Source of the DNA: Rugalucina vietnamica
Taxonomy: Eukaryota > Mollusca > Bivalvia > Lucinida > Lucinidae
Direction: 5' to 3'
NCBI GenBank assembly: GCA_964017185.1
Contig: OZ024876.1
Coordinates: forward strand, 14,819,726 to 14,883,725
DNA: 64,000 nt
Shown: in pieces, positions 1 to 11,093 of the stretch
Layout: the number at the start of each line of letters is the position of its first letter
Numbering within the stretch: position 1 is the first letter of the stretch
Position numbers and translations under genes: made by a program
The notes under the pieces: generated by a model
Seen by the model: the letters and a program-made list of their open reading frames with translations, nothing else
Databases searched by the model: none
What the model was told of the DNA's origin: nothing

Positions 1-727
1 CAGTGTATTTGCTTATGTAGTGGGCATTTATTTTACAAGTTGAGGTCTTAACGATGGTGTTAAGCTAACACCGGGCCCAGGTTGACAAATGAAGTAAGCG
101 ATATATATAAAGCCCGGGTTACATTTTTGGCACTAAACCCAGGAACATCTGCGAGTATCTGGTTAGTTGCCAACTTTTTGATATTTAGCAAATGTCAACT
201 GCTACGTTATTCAGTTGATGTGTGATTGGTTTATATCTTTAGTACATTACATATATAGGTGGCGCTGAGTGACTGACCTTTATTTTGATTGGCTAGCCAT
301 GACGTAAGTAGATGGCGCCTTGAAAGCATAGAGGGCGCTTGGCCAGAGAGTATATAAGATGATGTCTCCGTGATAGAAAGTCGGTTTTCTACTACTACTA
401 TACTGAGAGGAACTAGAAACTTAAGTTTCAAACTTCCCTCAGTTTGGTGGTTGGGCTCCGTATAATCGATTTTAGAACTCTGGTAATTTTTTTCCTGCAA
501 TGTAAAGATTAGTCACAGCGGAATCGCCTTCAGCCGGTCAGTAAAAGAATTAGTGGAGGGTTCAAATCGATTCTTACGGGGTTCCAACCCAAAGTATAAT
601 AATTAAAAAACTTAAGTTTCTAGTTCCTCTCAGTATACTACTACTACTGATAGAAAGTCGGATCGTCCTTGTGGTCGAATCATGGATTAAGTCCGTTCAA
701 CCCGGCATGACGAAAAACTGCCACTTT

Positions 728-765
<38 letters not shown>

Positions 766-828
766 GAGAGAAGTCGGTTTATAAACAGAATATAACTCTT
801 TACGTTACCACTATACGATAACTTTATT
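1..828. other. Intergenic, no gene seen; inverted repeat and CTA microsatellite
   Basis: No credible coding region. Inverted repeat arms lie at about 400-430 and 607-637 (ACTGAGAGGAACTAG and its complement) with CTA triplets beside each arm. The direct repeat TGATAGAAAGTCGG flanks the pair (372 and 649). A CTA microsatellite occupies about 728-765. Together this looks like a decayed palindromic element grown around CTA repeats; no family recognised. Confidence 0.5.
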
Positions 829-1702
829 ATGCCCCCAACTTCGGAAGAAGTCGAGGGGCATATTGGTTTGGGTCTGTCCGTGCAGTGAGTGCAGTCAGTC
901 AGTCTTGTCTGTCTGTGATGCGTGAGCACTCGGCCAGGAACCGTTAGAGCTAGGATCTTTAAATTTGGTATCTAGTTTGTATATGAAAATTAAGAGGACC
1001 CGTATTTTTTCTTTCAGGTAAATTCAAGGGGCTAGGGGCCAATTCTGTGAGAGTCATTTCTCTTTTGTAATTCTTGATAAAGCAAATAGATAGTGGATAC
1101 CTTGTGTGCGCAACTCCTACAGTTTTATTCCGATTCTCTTGAAACTTTAAAGATGTTGTGACCATGCTTTGAAGATATGCATGTGGTTTGGATATAATCC
1201 TCAGATGAATTTTTGTCACTTTTTTTCACAATTTGAACTTAGCCATTTTTCGGGCATTTTCACAATGAAAGTGAATGGGCAGTGGGTACCTTGTGTGCGC
1301 AACTCCTCCTACAGTTTCATGCCAATTCATTTAAAACTTTACATGTGTTATGGTCATGGCCTGAAGATATGCATGTGCTTTGGATATAATCCTTGGATTA
1401 TTTTTTGTCATTTTCTTTTTTTTTTTCACAATTTGAACTTAGTCATTTTTTCGGGCAATTTAGTGGATGTGCGCAATTTAGTTGTGTGCGCAACTCCTCC
1501 TACAATTTAATACCGATACTTTTGAAACTTTGCAGACATTGTGACCATGCTTTGAAGATATGCATGTGGTTGGGATATACTCCTCCGATTAATTTTTATC
1601 ACTTTTTTTTACAATTTGAACTTAGTCATTTTTTGGACATTTTTACATCTTGAAAGTGGCTTACCAGTTGGGGGCATAGTGTTTCATAAACACATTTTCT
1701 AG
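829..1702 (+). mobile_element. Helitron-like non-autonomous element, family P copy 1
   Basis: Starts in a T/A run with a hairpin (GCCCCCAACTT against its near complement, 831-870), followed by a GTCTGTCCGTG-type tract. Three degenerate internal units of about 190 bp follow (each containing GTGTGCGCAACTCCT). It ends with GGGGGCATA, a GTGTTT/AAACAC hairpin and CTAG. A hairpin just before CTRR is a Helitron 3' hallmark. The ends match the copy at 44.6 kb although the internal units differ. Family assignment is inference. Confidence 0.55.
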
Positions 1703-2245
1703 TTTTAATTTATTGTTGGAATCATTTAAATAATTAAATATGTAGTTTGATACAAGACTTATCTAATGAGTGTTTGGGCCATCTGAGGACTGACCCACAA
1801 CTACGCTACAGGTACAATGGTCATTGGTCCACATAAATTAATAATTTATCTCGTATAGAAACATACTCAAGATTCAAATAGAATTTCACAACAGAACAAT
1901 TTTGAACTGCATTTCGTGCAACATGAGTACCGTCGAGGACGAAAATCATTAGTTTACACTTGCATGTCCTTATTGTATACTACTCAAAGTTTGGCCATGG
2001 ATCAAAACATAAATGTCTGCGAGCGCTTCTTGCAGACTTGCAGAAACAATGGAAAACCTTCAAATTGAAGTTGTCGCTGATGCCTATCCTTTAAAATTCT
2101 GTCATTCAACCCTTCTTACTGGGTCATTCAACTGCAAAAAAGTGTTGATAATCAAAATGATATTGCTTTGGTGATTTAAATAGACTTTCTGAAAATTCTA
2201 AAACTGATTCGTGATTTTTGGTAAAAAAAAAAAAAACGCGAATTT

Positions 2246-2295
<50 letters not shown>

Positions 2296-2467
2296 TAATA
2301 ATAATAATGTACTGCTTTACAATGTATGAAACTTAGGTCCTATTTGGAATACCCACATTGGTTAGCTCAAAATAGCGTTTCAAAAACGTGAAGTATCAGT
2401 TTCCAATAACCATGATAACAAACGATTTAAAACCCTGAAAAATCTAAACCAACGTTATCGATTTACT
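1703..2467. other. Intergenic with TAA microsatellite, no gene seen
   Basis: AT-rich DNA with a (TAA)n microsatellite at about 2248-2312. I see no ORF of substance and no recognisable element. Confidence 0.5.
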
Positions 2468-2617
2468 GTACGCCAACAAAATGATATACAGTGTATTCAG
2501 CGTCACCACTAAAATTTCGATATTTTGAAAAAGATAAATTTCTTTCAAAACTGTTTTGAAAGAAATTTATCTTTTTCATTGACGCTGAGTACACTGTATA
2601 TCATTTTGTTGGCGTAC
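2468..2617. repeat. 150-bp near-perfect palindrome (MITE-like)
   Basis: Outer arms GTACGCCAACAAAATGATAT and its complement at 2598-2617. Inner arms AAGATAAATTTCTTTCAAAA and complement meet near 2550-2570. One side carries an extra segment of about 20 bp. The structure would fold into a long hairpin; no coding capacity. Confidence 0.7.
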
Positions 2618-2791
2618 ACTATCAGTATGATCACTATAACTATGATATTATGACTCGTCCATATTTTTCGTGCTTAGCATTGCGTAGCATTTTTCCCCAA
2701 ATTGAAGAAGTTATTTGTATTTCAAGTCTCCTATTTCTTTCCTGTATTCCAATATTCTCGTACACTTCTTGGCACCATGAAAGAAATAATA

Positions 2792-3027
2792 TGAGCCGCC
2801 CCATGGGAAAACCAACAATCTGCATAGGCGAAAACAAAGACGCAGATCAGCTTCGCGGTAACCGCGAAGCTGATCAGCGCCTTTGTTTTCGCTACTCGGA
2901 TAGTACAATTCCTCCTCTACTTAACTCCAAAATTTCAAGCTTCTAGCCTGCTTCTGTAGCTGTGTAGGCCGGTCTGTGTCAGACCTGTTCGGAAACCACA
3001 TTGTTGGTTTTTCCATGAGGTGGCTCA
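2792..3027 (+). repeat. MITE-B copy 1 (palindromic MITE, about 235 bp)
   Basis: Reference copy for MITE-B. Ends are TGAGCC...GGCTCA, with inner inverted motifs AAAACCAACAATCTG and CAACAATGTGGTTTTCC-like. The centre is a palindrome around GCTTCGCGGTAACCGCGAAGC, followed by a tract ending TTTCAAGCTTCTAG. About 20 copies or fragments occur in the window, most in the NMRK introns. This copy begins 4 bp beyond the stop codon of the GPCR gene at 3032-4177, so it forms that gene's 3' UTR start. Confidence 0.85.
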
Positions 3028-3031
3028 TATA

Positions 3032-4177
3032 TCAGCGGCATGATCTACAATAAAACGATTGTATTTCTGTTCTGAACTTGGTATCTAAGAAAAAGTAAAC
3101 TACGGCGTTGGCTACGTTATTCACATAAAAGAACCATGTAAAAGTATTATATAAAACTGCACGGTTTTTCTCTAGATGTTGAAAGGTTTCATAGGGAGCG
3201 ACCGTGAAAAGTTTAATGATAATGTTAGGAATGTAGCTGCAGAAGTAAATCGCAACTATGATAAAGAAGATAACAGTCAAGCGCCGCGTTTCTCTGAACT
3301 TGTACACATGCTGTCTGGTACTTGAGTTTGTGAAACCTTCAACTGAACAAAGGCTTGTTACGCTGGTGTTCCGCATGACACTATCTACTTGCGATACTGA
3401 ATCTACCGGATTCTTTCCCTCATATGGAATATTTATAACTGATAATAACACTAATGAAACTTTACTCCTTTTAGCCATTTTCTTTTCCGGGTTGGATACA
3501 GCCGAGGTACCCTTTCCTCGATTGAAAATTGTACGACTTATCATGGCATACAGTACAATATATACAACAAGAAGTATTCCAGCCAGTGTCATTAACACAA
3601 TATTGTATATTGTTGGGTAATGTGTATTTAAATACTCATCGTCTATAGAACACTGGACTCCTGTTATATTTGGATGACGGGTCTGTATCGTCCTGTGGCC
3701 AGAAATAAAAAAGGCCGGTATTGACAGTCCCAGTGAAAAAATCAGAGTCACAACACAAATTATCTTTGCCGTCTGATTGTTGATTTGCCAGTCCATCGGG
3801 TGACAGATTTTTCTATAACGATCAACGGTTACGACGAGCAATATGAAGGCAGAGCTCCAACATACAAAATAGTTCACATTCCTGGCCAATTTACAAACGG
3901 TTGTGTAGTAGTATGTTAAAGGATTGGTCAGGTCCAGAAGAGTTGTTGGCATGCTGACGGTACAGGCGAGTATATCTATCATTCCAAGACACAAGATAAA
4001 GGTTTTATGATTTGACTGGTTAATTTTTCTAGAAAACACATACATTATATGGATATTGCCAATAATTCCAAACAACATCAAAACGCTAACAAAAACTATT
4101 CCCCCGATCATTTTCTCCTTTTCCTCTGAGTTAAGCATATCTAAAATTTGGACATCCGACTCGTTGGAATGTTCCAT
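3032..4177 (-). CDS. Rhodopsin-like (class A) GPCR, orphan, intronless
   Basis: A 381-residue seven-helix receptor of the plasma membrane; ligand unknown. TM1 carries GN at 40-41, TM2 has Asp68, TM3 ends in DRY at 119-121, and Cys95 and Cys176 can form the usual TM3-ECL2 disulfide. TM6 reads YFCSYIP (311-317), so the toggle Trp of the common CWxP motif is replaced by Tyr. TM7 has NAVVY (357-361) where NPxxY is usual. Possible N-glycosylation at Asn4 and Asn170. The start is the ATG at 4177: the longer frame opens only with GTG directly after a stop, and the paralogue's first residue aligns with this Met. A MITE-A copy lies about 50 bp upstream and a MITE-B copy directly after the stop. The C-tail (FYCRSCR) is shorter than the paralogue's and may have been cut by that insertion. 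Probably a lineage-specific orphan family. Confidence 0.85.
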   Translation of the reverse strand: MEHSNESDVQILDMLNSEEKEKMIGGIVFVSVLMLFGIIGNIHIMYVFSRKINQSNHKTFILCLGMIDILACTVSMPTTLLDLTNPLTYYYTTVCKLARNVNYFVCWSSAFILLVVTVDRYRKICHPMDWQINNQTAKIICVVTLIFSLGLSIPAFFISGHRTIQTRHPNITGVQCSIDDEYLNTHYPTIYNIVLMTLAGILLVVYIVLYAMISRTIFNRGKGTSAVSNPEKKMAKRSKVSLVLLSVINIPYEGKNPVDSVSQVDSVMRNTSVTSLCSVEGFTNSSTRQHVYKFRETRRLTVIFFIIVAIYFCSYIPNIIIKLFTVAPYETFQHLEKNRAVLYNTFTWFFYVNNVANAVVYFFLDTKFRTEIQSFYCRSCR

Positions 4178-4227
4178 GGCAGGAATAAAACGTTTATCGT
4201 TTAAGCTTAGAAACTGCACCTAAAACG

Positions 4228-4520
4228 TGTCATCAGGAAAACATGTCCGTGAAATATATACCCCCTTATACCCCACATTTATATAGGAAAACTGGGGTAT
4301 GCAGGGGTTTACCTATTTTTCTTATTTTTGCTCCAAAACATAGATTGTGGGTACTCGTAAGAACCGCCTCACCGAGGCGGTTGGTGAGGCGGTTCTAACG
4401 TGTACCCACAATCTATGTTTTGAGCAAAAATAAGAAAACTATTAAAATTTGTCCACTGAAAATTTTCATTTTTACATCCAAAAAATTGCTCTGTATATTG
4501 CATGGGCAAGTTTTCGTAAT
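4228..4520 (+). repeat. MITE-A copy 1 (central hairpin MITE)
   Basis: Reference copy for MITE-A. Ends are inverted TGTCCRTGCAATATA-like motifs, then a CCCCCTTATACCCC tract. The centre is a long palindrome: TTTTTGCTCCAAAACATAG, GTGGGTACTCGT, AGAACCGCCTC, then the complement. The loop of this copy has an extra GAGGCGGTT. It lies directly upstream of the GPCR gene start, so it could contribute 5' UTR or promoter sequence. Confidence 0.85.
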
Positions 4521-4849
4521 GGATAACTGCTTTATCGTGACTAGTTACAAAAGATTGAAGAGTCGAGGCATCTCTACATGACGGACGGACACACCAGAGT
4601 CATTGAATCAACGCAAACATTGGAACTGCATATAAACATTTTAAAAGTTTCCAGACATTTAAATTGTAGCATTTCTGGAGAGCGTATCGTTCGTTTCCTA
4701 GTAATTTTCAATTATATGGACATGCTTTACATTATTTCTACGCTTCAAAATTGCTAAACCATTTGTCATTCTCTTGTTTATCTGTTTATACGCATTACGA
4801 AATCTTCCCCATACAATAAACAGAGATTTTTGAGCTTAGATATTGAAAA

Positions 4850-5090
4850 TTTTCAGCTGATTTTTTTTTTTTTTTTAATTATCTAATAGTTTCGATCAAA
4901 ACATACATTGTGGGTACATGTTAGAACCGCCCCGCCGAGGCGGTTCTAACGAGTACCCACAATGTATGTTTTGGATTAAAAAATAAGAAAAGTAGGTATA
5001 CCCCTGTATACCCCAGTTTTACTATATAGAACTTGAGTGGGGTATAAGGGGGTATACAGTACACGGACATGTTTTCCTGATGGTATACTT
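4850..5090 (-). repeat. MITE-A copy 2
   Basis: Reverse-oriented copy between the two GPCR genes, centred on the palindrome GAACCGCCCCGCCGAGGCGG and ending in ACACGGACATGTTTTCCTGA. It faces copy 1, so the GPCR1 upstream region carries two MITEs in inverted orientation. Confidence 0.85.
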
Positions 5091-5281
5091 CAAAATTTCA
5101 AACAAAGTTTCCATTGTAACTGAACATTTTGATCATTTCATATAACATCATGCTTCACTTGCTAAGATTTGTATTCATGGTATATGTACACCTGCTTAGC
5201 TGTAGAACTATTATAGTGGTGATTGTGTTTGCTCCTCATGTTGTTTCGTGTTAGTAACCTGAGTGTAATAAAGAAAATGAA

Positions 5282-6457
5282 TCAAAAAGAGATTGAACTG
5301 TTTCGAAATCTGTTTATGCAATTACCATAGAAATGCTTCAATTCTGCTCGAAACTTTACATCCAGAAAAAGGTAGACAATAGCGTTCACCACATTATTTA
5401 TAAAGAAAATCCAGCTGAATATAGTGTAGATTGTCAGTTTGTCTCTAGCAAGATCCCGAAAATAATCATAGTTCAGAAAAGCGATTATTTTCAAAACAAG
5501 GCTCGGTACATAACTGAAGAAATATGCGGCGATTAAAACCAAGAAAATTACTGTCATTCGTTTCTTATCTTTTATCAAAGAGTCTTGATTTTTCAGGTTC
5601 AGTTTAATCCTACCTTCTGTTGCAGACCTTGGATATTCTGGTTGATTTTGGTATGCTGTGTAATGATCTGTCGAAGAAATATGTTGACGTTCGTTAGTTA
5701 AGAAAATGTTTGTCACCGACAAGATTGCTTCCGCCGTAGAATAACTCTGCTTCCCCGTTTTGTTTGCCTTTGTTTTCTGTACATATTCCTGTCTTCCGCG
5801 ATTCCAGATTACACGATTTATTAATGTATAAAGAACTGCAATAACTATGAAACCTATAGTAGCTAGAGTAATCAAAACGAGATTGAAAATCGTTGGATAT
5901 GCCATGGCTACAAATTTATCATCTGTTGAACAATGACTTCCGGTCACATTGTCTAACTTCGTGGAAAATGTATTGTGTCCAAATAAGAAGAAAGCTGGGG
6001 AGGAAAGTATGGCAGCGACACAAATAATTATTACACATATCAGTTTTGCAAGTTTATGGTTTAGTTGCCAGCCCAGAGAGTGACATATCTTCCTATACCT
6101 ATCTATGCTGATCAGGATATAGATAAGTCCTGAGCACGCGCAAACGAAATAGTTCACGCCTATCATCATTTTGCATGAAGACATGTCATAGAAAGTCAGG
6201 GGATGAGTTAATGAATAAATAGTGAAGGGCATTCCGATGCAACAGCCAACCATGTCAATTATTCCAAGACACAAAATGAACGTTCTGTTATTTGAAGGTT
6301 TGATCCTAAATCCGAAAACTATCAACACGTGCAGGTTCCCGATACATCCAATAAACATCAAAATGGCCACATATAATATCGCACCCATGCTTGTTCTTAC
6401 ATATTCTGAATTCAGTTTTTCAAGGACTTCTCTTGCACTAGGCGTACCGTTATGCAT
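5282..6457 (-). CDS. Rhodopsin-like (class A) GPCR, orphan, intronless paralogue
   Basis: 391 residues, ATG start, tandem paralogue of the receptor at 3032-4177 in the same orientation. The first about 210 residues align without a gap: GN at 40-41, Asp68, DRY at 119-121, Cys95 and Cys176 fall at identical positions. TM3 ends SIDRYRKICH. TM6 contains YFFSYVP, again without the CWxP Trp, and TM7 reads NAIVY instead of NPxxY. The third intracellular loop is long and poorly conserved between the two. The C-tail ends NRFRNSSISF and is longer than in the neighbour. N-glycosylation sequon at Asn3 (NGT). Class A identity is clear from DRY, the disulfide and the seven helices; the ligand cannot be told. 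Looks like a local tandem duplication. Confidence 0.88.
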   Translation of the reverse strand: MHNGTPSAREVLEKLNSEYVRTSMGAILYVAILMFIGCIGNLHVLIVFGFRIKPSNNRTFILCLGIIDMVGCCIGMPFTIYSLTHPLTFYDMSSCKMMIGVNYFVCACSGLIYILISIDRYRKICHSLGWQLNHKLAKLICVIIICVAAILSSPAFFLFGHNTFSTKLDNVTGSHCSTDDKFVAMAYPTIFNLVLITLATIGFIVIAVLYTLINRVIWNRGRQEYVQKTKANKTGKQSYSTAEAILSVTNIFLTNERQHISSTDHYTAYQNQPEYPRSATEGRIKLNLKNQDSLIKDKKRMTVIFLVLIAAYFFSYVPSLVLKIIAFLNYDYFRDLARDKLTIYTIFSWIFFINNVVNAIVYLFLDVKFRAELKHFYGNCINRFRNSSISF

Positions 6458-8234
6458 TTTTCACAGTGGAAACGCGTATTTGAAAAAGAAAAATGTTTCA
6501 CGAAGTTTACTTGTATTGTGCAAAGATCGTGTGTATTGGTAAAACAGTTCATTAGTTTGTCTTTTCTGTAACCATGACAAAATGAAACAAAATCCAGTCG
6601 AAGTAAAGTAAAAGTAAACAATGCTCAGCTAATGGTTTATTGGTGACTTAGAGATCTCAGATTATGACGTTCGATCGTCGGTGAGTGTTTTAACCTTTTG
6701 GTTTTAAATCTGTGACAAAAAATACAGTATTCTTTTGTCTAGCTTACAGGGACAAAATTTTGCGTCTGTAGCCAAGCCGGCCTGTCATGATCACCCAGTA
6801 CACACTAGAGTATCATAAACTGACATGTGAAAGATAATCAGTGTAGCATCAGCAGTAGGCTGTGATATTTATCAGCACTATTGTTTTTATCTGCCGTGCC
6901 GTCGCCACGCTCGTCAAAATTATCACCAATCATATTGTCACAAAACTGATTTGAACAAGCCCTAGAACACCTCAATATATTCCTGACACACTGACATTCA
7001 GGGCCTTTGCATCACGGATCTTCGTTTGCTCTCGACCATCTTCATCCTAGACACCAGCTAAATAAGATAAATTATACTATCCTTTATATTCATCATTTCA
7101 GAATTTCTTAATTTTATATAGTGCACATTTCCCAAAATGTTACAAACGTTACTGCCATCTGGCCGGAACAATAGATTTTTATCATCACAAAGGGCTGAAG
7201 TCTATAGGAGGCTTTCTTGGCCTCAAATTTTCTGAAATATGAAGTTCCATATTTTATGTAGATTCCACACACATTTCAAAGGCGACATGCCATGGTAACA
7301 AAATGTATGCTGAAACATCTGTTTACATGTCATCCGTTGCCACGGACACACTGGCAAAAGTAATTAATTATAAGAAAATGCTATTTTTCAAGTTTTTCAA
7401 GCAATTTTTCTGCTGAGTTTGGAGCTTTGAATAAATACAATATCACACCACTCGAGAACCAACCCCATACTTCAGTGTCAAGTAAATCTATGTAAAATCT
7501 TGATTTATGTAATGTTTTGTGTTGTTTCTCGGGTGGTGCAATATTTAAATTATCCATTCAAAGATTGGAAACTGACAGAAATATGATGAAAATCGCCATT
7601 TCGCCTGAATTATTCGGGTATCATGGCAACACCGGGTGCCTGATGGGAATTTTGAACATGTTTCCGTGGACTGTAGTATAATAGATTTCATTTGTAAGAA
7701 AATTATTAATTTGATAAGAATTTGGGATTTCTCTCAATAGGTGAGGTCAAAAATGGACCGTATCAATCCCAGTCCTAGTTTGTGTGACACGGAAAAATGA
7801 GTATAAATGAGGTTACTTCCTTTTACATGTTGTTTCATGATCAAGCTACAGAGATCCATAATACTTTAAGTTCCTTCACGGTTTTTGTATTTTGTGGGGT
7901 AACGTAATAAACTCGAAAATTTGGCCCTAAAGCTACCACTTAGAATGGTCTGCCCCCCCCCCTGCCCCCACCCCCAGTTTTTTCTAATGTTGTACATATC
8001 CCAGTTATCGAAAAAAAGCAGGGGGATCTGTTCAGTCCAGGTGGTACCGACATCTTAAATAGCTCATCGCCTATATGCATGGTTCTCCTGTGCAGGAGGT
8101 GAATATTTTATAGAATACAGAATATGGCTGAGCTATAAGGTGAGGGGGTCCTTTTGGTCGTGCAATTTTTGGTAACCGATGAGAGTGTCACAAAGTGCGA
8201 CAATTTTCATTGTGAGGAGATTTCCAGTAATACC
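6458..8234. other. Intergenic, nothing recognised
   Basis: Upstream of the second GPCR gene on its strand, so it should contain that promoter, but I recognise no core element. A C-rich run sits near 7952-7973. No ORF, tandem array or inverted repeat stands out. Confidence 0.4.
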
Positions 8235-9291
8235 CGTTCGAGAATTATGGACAATTCGGACCTTTGCTAATTCGGCCCTAGTCAATTTGGACTCTAAAAA
8301 AATCGGCCTTTAGTCAATTCGGACCTCGACCACTGGTAAATTCGGACCTCGACCACTGGTCAATTCGGACTTCAAAACAGAAAATCTTTGGTCAATTCGG
8401 AGCTTTTCTATTGGTCAATTCGGACCTTTTCCCTTGGTCAATTCGGAACTTAGTATAAACACAGGGATCCCATTTGAAGACACATTGATACACATACATA
8501 TCTCAATATAATACGTCCAAGTTAATGTTAAGGAGATAAATTGAAAGTGTATTTATATACGTGTATTATGTAATTTTAGATATAACTTTGCAAAAATGAT
8601 CTAACAAACACGACCAATTCAAAATAAACTTTGAATTTTTAGCTTATGAAACTTAAAGAAATTGATATCTCACGTAAAGAACCACCATTTAACATTTTAC
8701 AGTTTGCATGACGGACCGGCGTTCCATAATTTGGAATAATTTTATTTATAACAAAGTTTGTTTCTTTGTTGTTTAGGTCATTAGCGTCTTATATGATGAA
8801 ATGCACAATTGAAAACGTAAGGGTTTGTAAAGTTGTCTAAAATTGTGTTAAAGGCGCAGACAATGATTCCATTTTGGCCAGTTTCGACCTTGAATCGATT
8901 CAAGCATTGGCTGATTTGGACCTTATTTCTGTTTCACATTGTCTATCTTCTGATACTGAGCTCGGATCCGAGTACTGAGTCGATCAATTTCTGATCATCA
9001 CCTCAGGTAATGATTGGTCAATTTGGACCTTAAACACATTCTGACATTGGCTAATTCGGACCCTGAACGGAATCGGTCACTGGCTAATTCGGACCCGAAA
9101 CCGATTCGGACCTTGGCTAATTCGGACTCTATTCTCAAAAAATTATTGGTCACTTCGGACCTTGATTTTCCGGGGTCCGAATTGACCATGGTCGAGGTCC
9201 GAATTGTCCAAGGTCCGAATTGTCCAATGTCCGAATCGTCCACAGCCGAGGTCTGAAACAGGTCCGAATTAGCCGCCAAGGACCGAATTGT
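8235..9291. mobile_element. Foldback-like element F1 (unit GGTCCGAATTGTCCAA)
   Basis: Left array (8250-8450) repeats GGTCAATTCGGACC at 16- and 23-bp steps. A second forward array starts about 9014. An inverted array (9175-9291) repeats GGTCCGAATTGTCC at 16-bp steps (9197, 9213, 9229). Outer ends are inverted TGGACAATTCGG. The interior is AT-rich and non-coding. Exact outer boundaries and duplication could not be fixed because F2 inserted at the right end. Confidence 0.65.
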
Positions 9292-9300
9292 CCACGTATC

Positions 9301-9982
9301 GGTTCCGGGTCATTTCGGCCCATAACCATTTCGGCCCATGACCATTTCGGCCCATAACCATTTCGGCCCATACCATTTCGGCCCACAACCATTTAAGTCC
9401 ATAATCTTTATTCCTATGAATATAAAGGGAATTTGGGATGTCTTATTGTTACCTAGATGCATTATTCTTGATTTTAGTACTAATTTGATAATATTGGAGA
9501 TTGATGACGACATTCTCTGCGATTTTGGTCATTTTGGGTCTTATGGAGGTACGAGATTTAAGGCCGCTGATGCCAATTCTTTTCAATGATGCACATTGGG
9601 GATCGTTAGTTATTTCACTATTTTTGTTTTAAAATTATCTTGGTGCTTTTTATCTATGATTATAGAAATCTCTCATAAACCCCAATGGAATTCAAAACTG
9701 TTAAAACAAAATTTCAAACCTTTGACTCCATATGACACTAAATGGCAGGGATAATTTTTTCTTTTAAAAGAGACAAAATCTGCAAATAAAAACAATAAAA
9801 ACTGGCATAAACTCTTAATCGATTCATTTATCCATTAACGTATGCAAATAACAAACATCTAAACAAATACAAATACGGTATTATAGTAGTATACTTATGG
9901 GCCGAAATGGTTATGGGCCGAAATGGTAATGGGCCGAAATTGTCATGGGCCGAAATGGTTATGGGCCGAAATGACCAGTTAC
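9301..9982. mobile_element. Foldback-like element F2 (unit GGGCCGAAATGGTTAT), 9-bp TSD
   Basis: Five units at exact 16-bp steps at the left end (ATTTCGGCCC at 9312, 9328, 9344, 9360, 9375) and five inverted units at the right end (GCCGAA at 9901, 9917, 9933, 9949, 9965). The direct repeat CCACGTATC flanks it (9292-9300 and 9983-9991). The interior is AT-rich with no transposase. Nested in or beside F1. Confidence 0.85.
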
Positions 9983-10049
9983 CCACGTATCCAGTGTCAA
10001 ACTTAAAGCGGCTTACTCCAAAAATGAACCAAACAAGCATACCATTTCA

Positions 10050-10301
10050 ATGGAGGACGACGACTCAAAAAATCGATGCGATGAAGAAAATAAACTAGAA
10101 AAGGGCATAGAAAGCATAAAAGTAGCCCCCAAATATCCTGACGAAGCTGAAAATCCTGTGAGAGAAATAACACAAACTGATCATTTGAACAAGAAACTGC
10201 TGAGTGCATTTTTAGAGAAAATAAATGAGAAGGGAGATAATTCTGTTGAAACTGAAAACTGTTCGAAGAGCTCGGACTGGGAATCAGAAACCAAACAATA
10301 G
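10050..10301 (+). CDS. Unrecognised 83-residue charged ORF, possible small gene or last exon
   Basis: I do not recognise this protein. It is lysine- and acid-rich, begins MEDDDSKNR, has a leucine-bearing amphipathic stretch (HLNKKLLSAFLEKINEKG) and ends in an acidic Ser-rich tail. Composition looks like genuine coding sequence and unlike the repeat-derived ORFs around it. The frame is open upstream to 9975, so it could be a terminal exon rather than a complete gene. AATAAA at 10350-10355 lies 48 bp after the stop, a suitable polyadenylation signal. It lies between foldback elements F2 and F7. It could also be a chance ORF. Confidence 0.45.
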   Translation: MEDDDSKNRCDEENKLEKGIESIKVAPKYPDEAENPVREITQTDHLNKKLLSAFLEKINEKGDNSVETENCSKSSDWESETKQ

Positions 10302-10503
10302 GTGAATACCAATTTTGATTAGTATTGCTTCGTTAGGAATATTAGATGAAATAAAGGCACACCGCCTTATCTGCAACAAGGACCCTATATCGAGAGGACA
10401 GGATACTCAATGGAGATTGATCATAAAATATTGACTATGTACTATGCCACTTTTACTTGTCCGCTTAGCCGAAGCAGTCAATATTTTCATAGTGTATGTC
10501 GCC

Positions 10504-11093
10504 GGTCCATAGAAAAGCCGGAACGCACCAAAACACCAAAACGCACCTGTATTTACCAGAACGCACCATTTATATTTGTTTCTTATGCATATTGATGTTG
10601 GAAATAATTTATTGAAATGCATATTTGAATGCAGTGACGTTAACTGACTTACATTTATTTTCTAAATCTTTCATCATGTTTGCTTGAATTCTGTACTCAT
10701 AGGCAAAAGTTGTAAAGTGTTAAACTTGCTCGTCTGCCAATTGACTCCTCCGCCAGCAAGGTATAACCACGCCCACCCCTATTTCCTTAGACAAACATTG
10801 TGTTTTTGCACCTATATTTACCTGTAAAATGCATGTGTTGGTTTGTTTGTCTAACCCCCATGTTTTCTAACTGTCATTGACCGATAGCTTATGTGCTGAT
10901 TTGAATGGTCAATATAAAAATGAACACTAATTATGGGTGGTTTGACGGAGGACTCAATTAGCAACGAAGGATATTTAATCTAAAATGTTTTAACATACTC
11001 AATGTGCTTGATAACCCATTCTTTATGGTGCGTTCTGGTAAATACAGGTGCGTTTTGGTGTTTCGGTGCATTCCGGTATTTCTACGGACTCGC
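10504..11093. mobile_element. Foldback-like element F7 (CCRRAACGCACC units), 8-9 bp TSD
   Basis: Left arm holds three CCRRAACGCACC cores at 10518, 10536 and 10556. The right arm (11024-11085) is the inverted copy. Ends GGTCCATAG and, inverted, AGTCCGTAG. Direct repeat ATGTCGCC at 10496-10503 and 11094-11101. Arms of about 75 bp; the interior is non-coding. Unit spacing here is 18-20 bp rather than 16. Confidence 0.8.

Noticed and set aside
3258-3620. Plus-strand ORF of 120 codons
   Set aside because: Antisense shadow of the GPCR; no recognisable features of its own.
4178-4219. Longer N-terminus for the first GPCR
   Set aside because: The extension begins with GTG directly after a stop, and the paralogue's Met aligns with the ATG at 4177.
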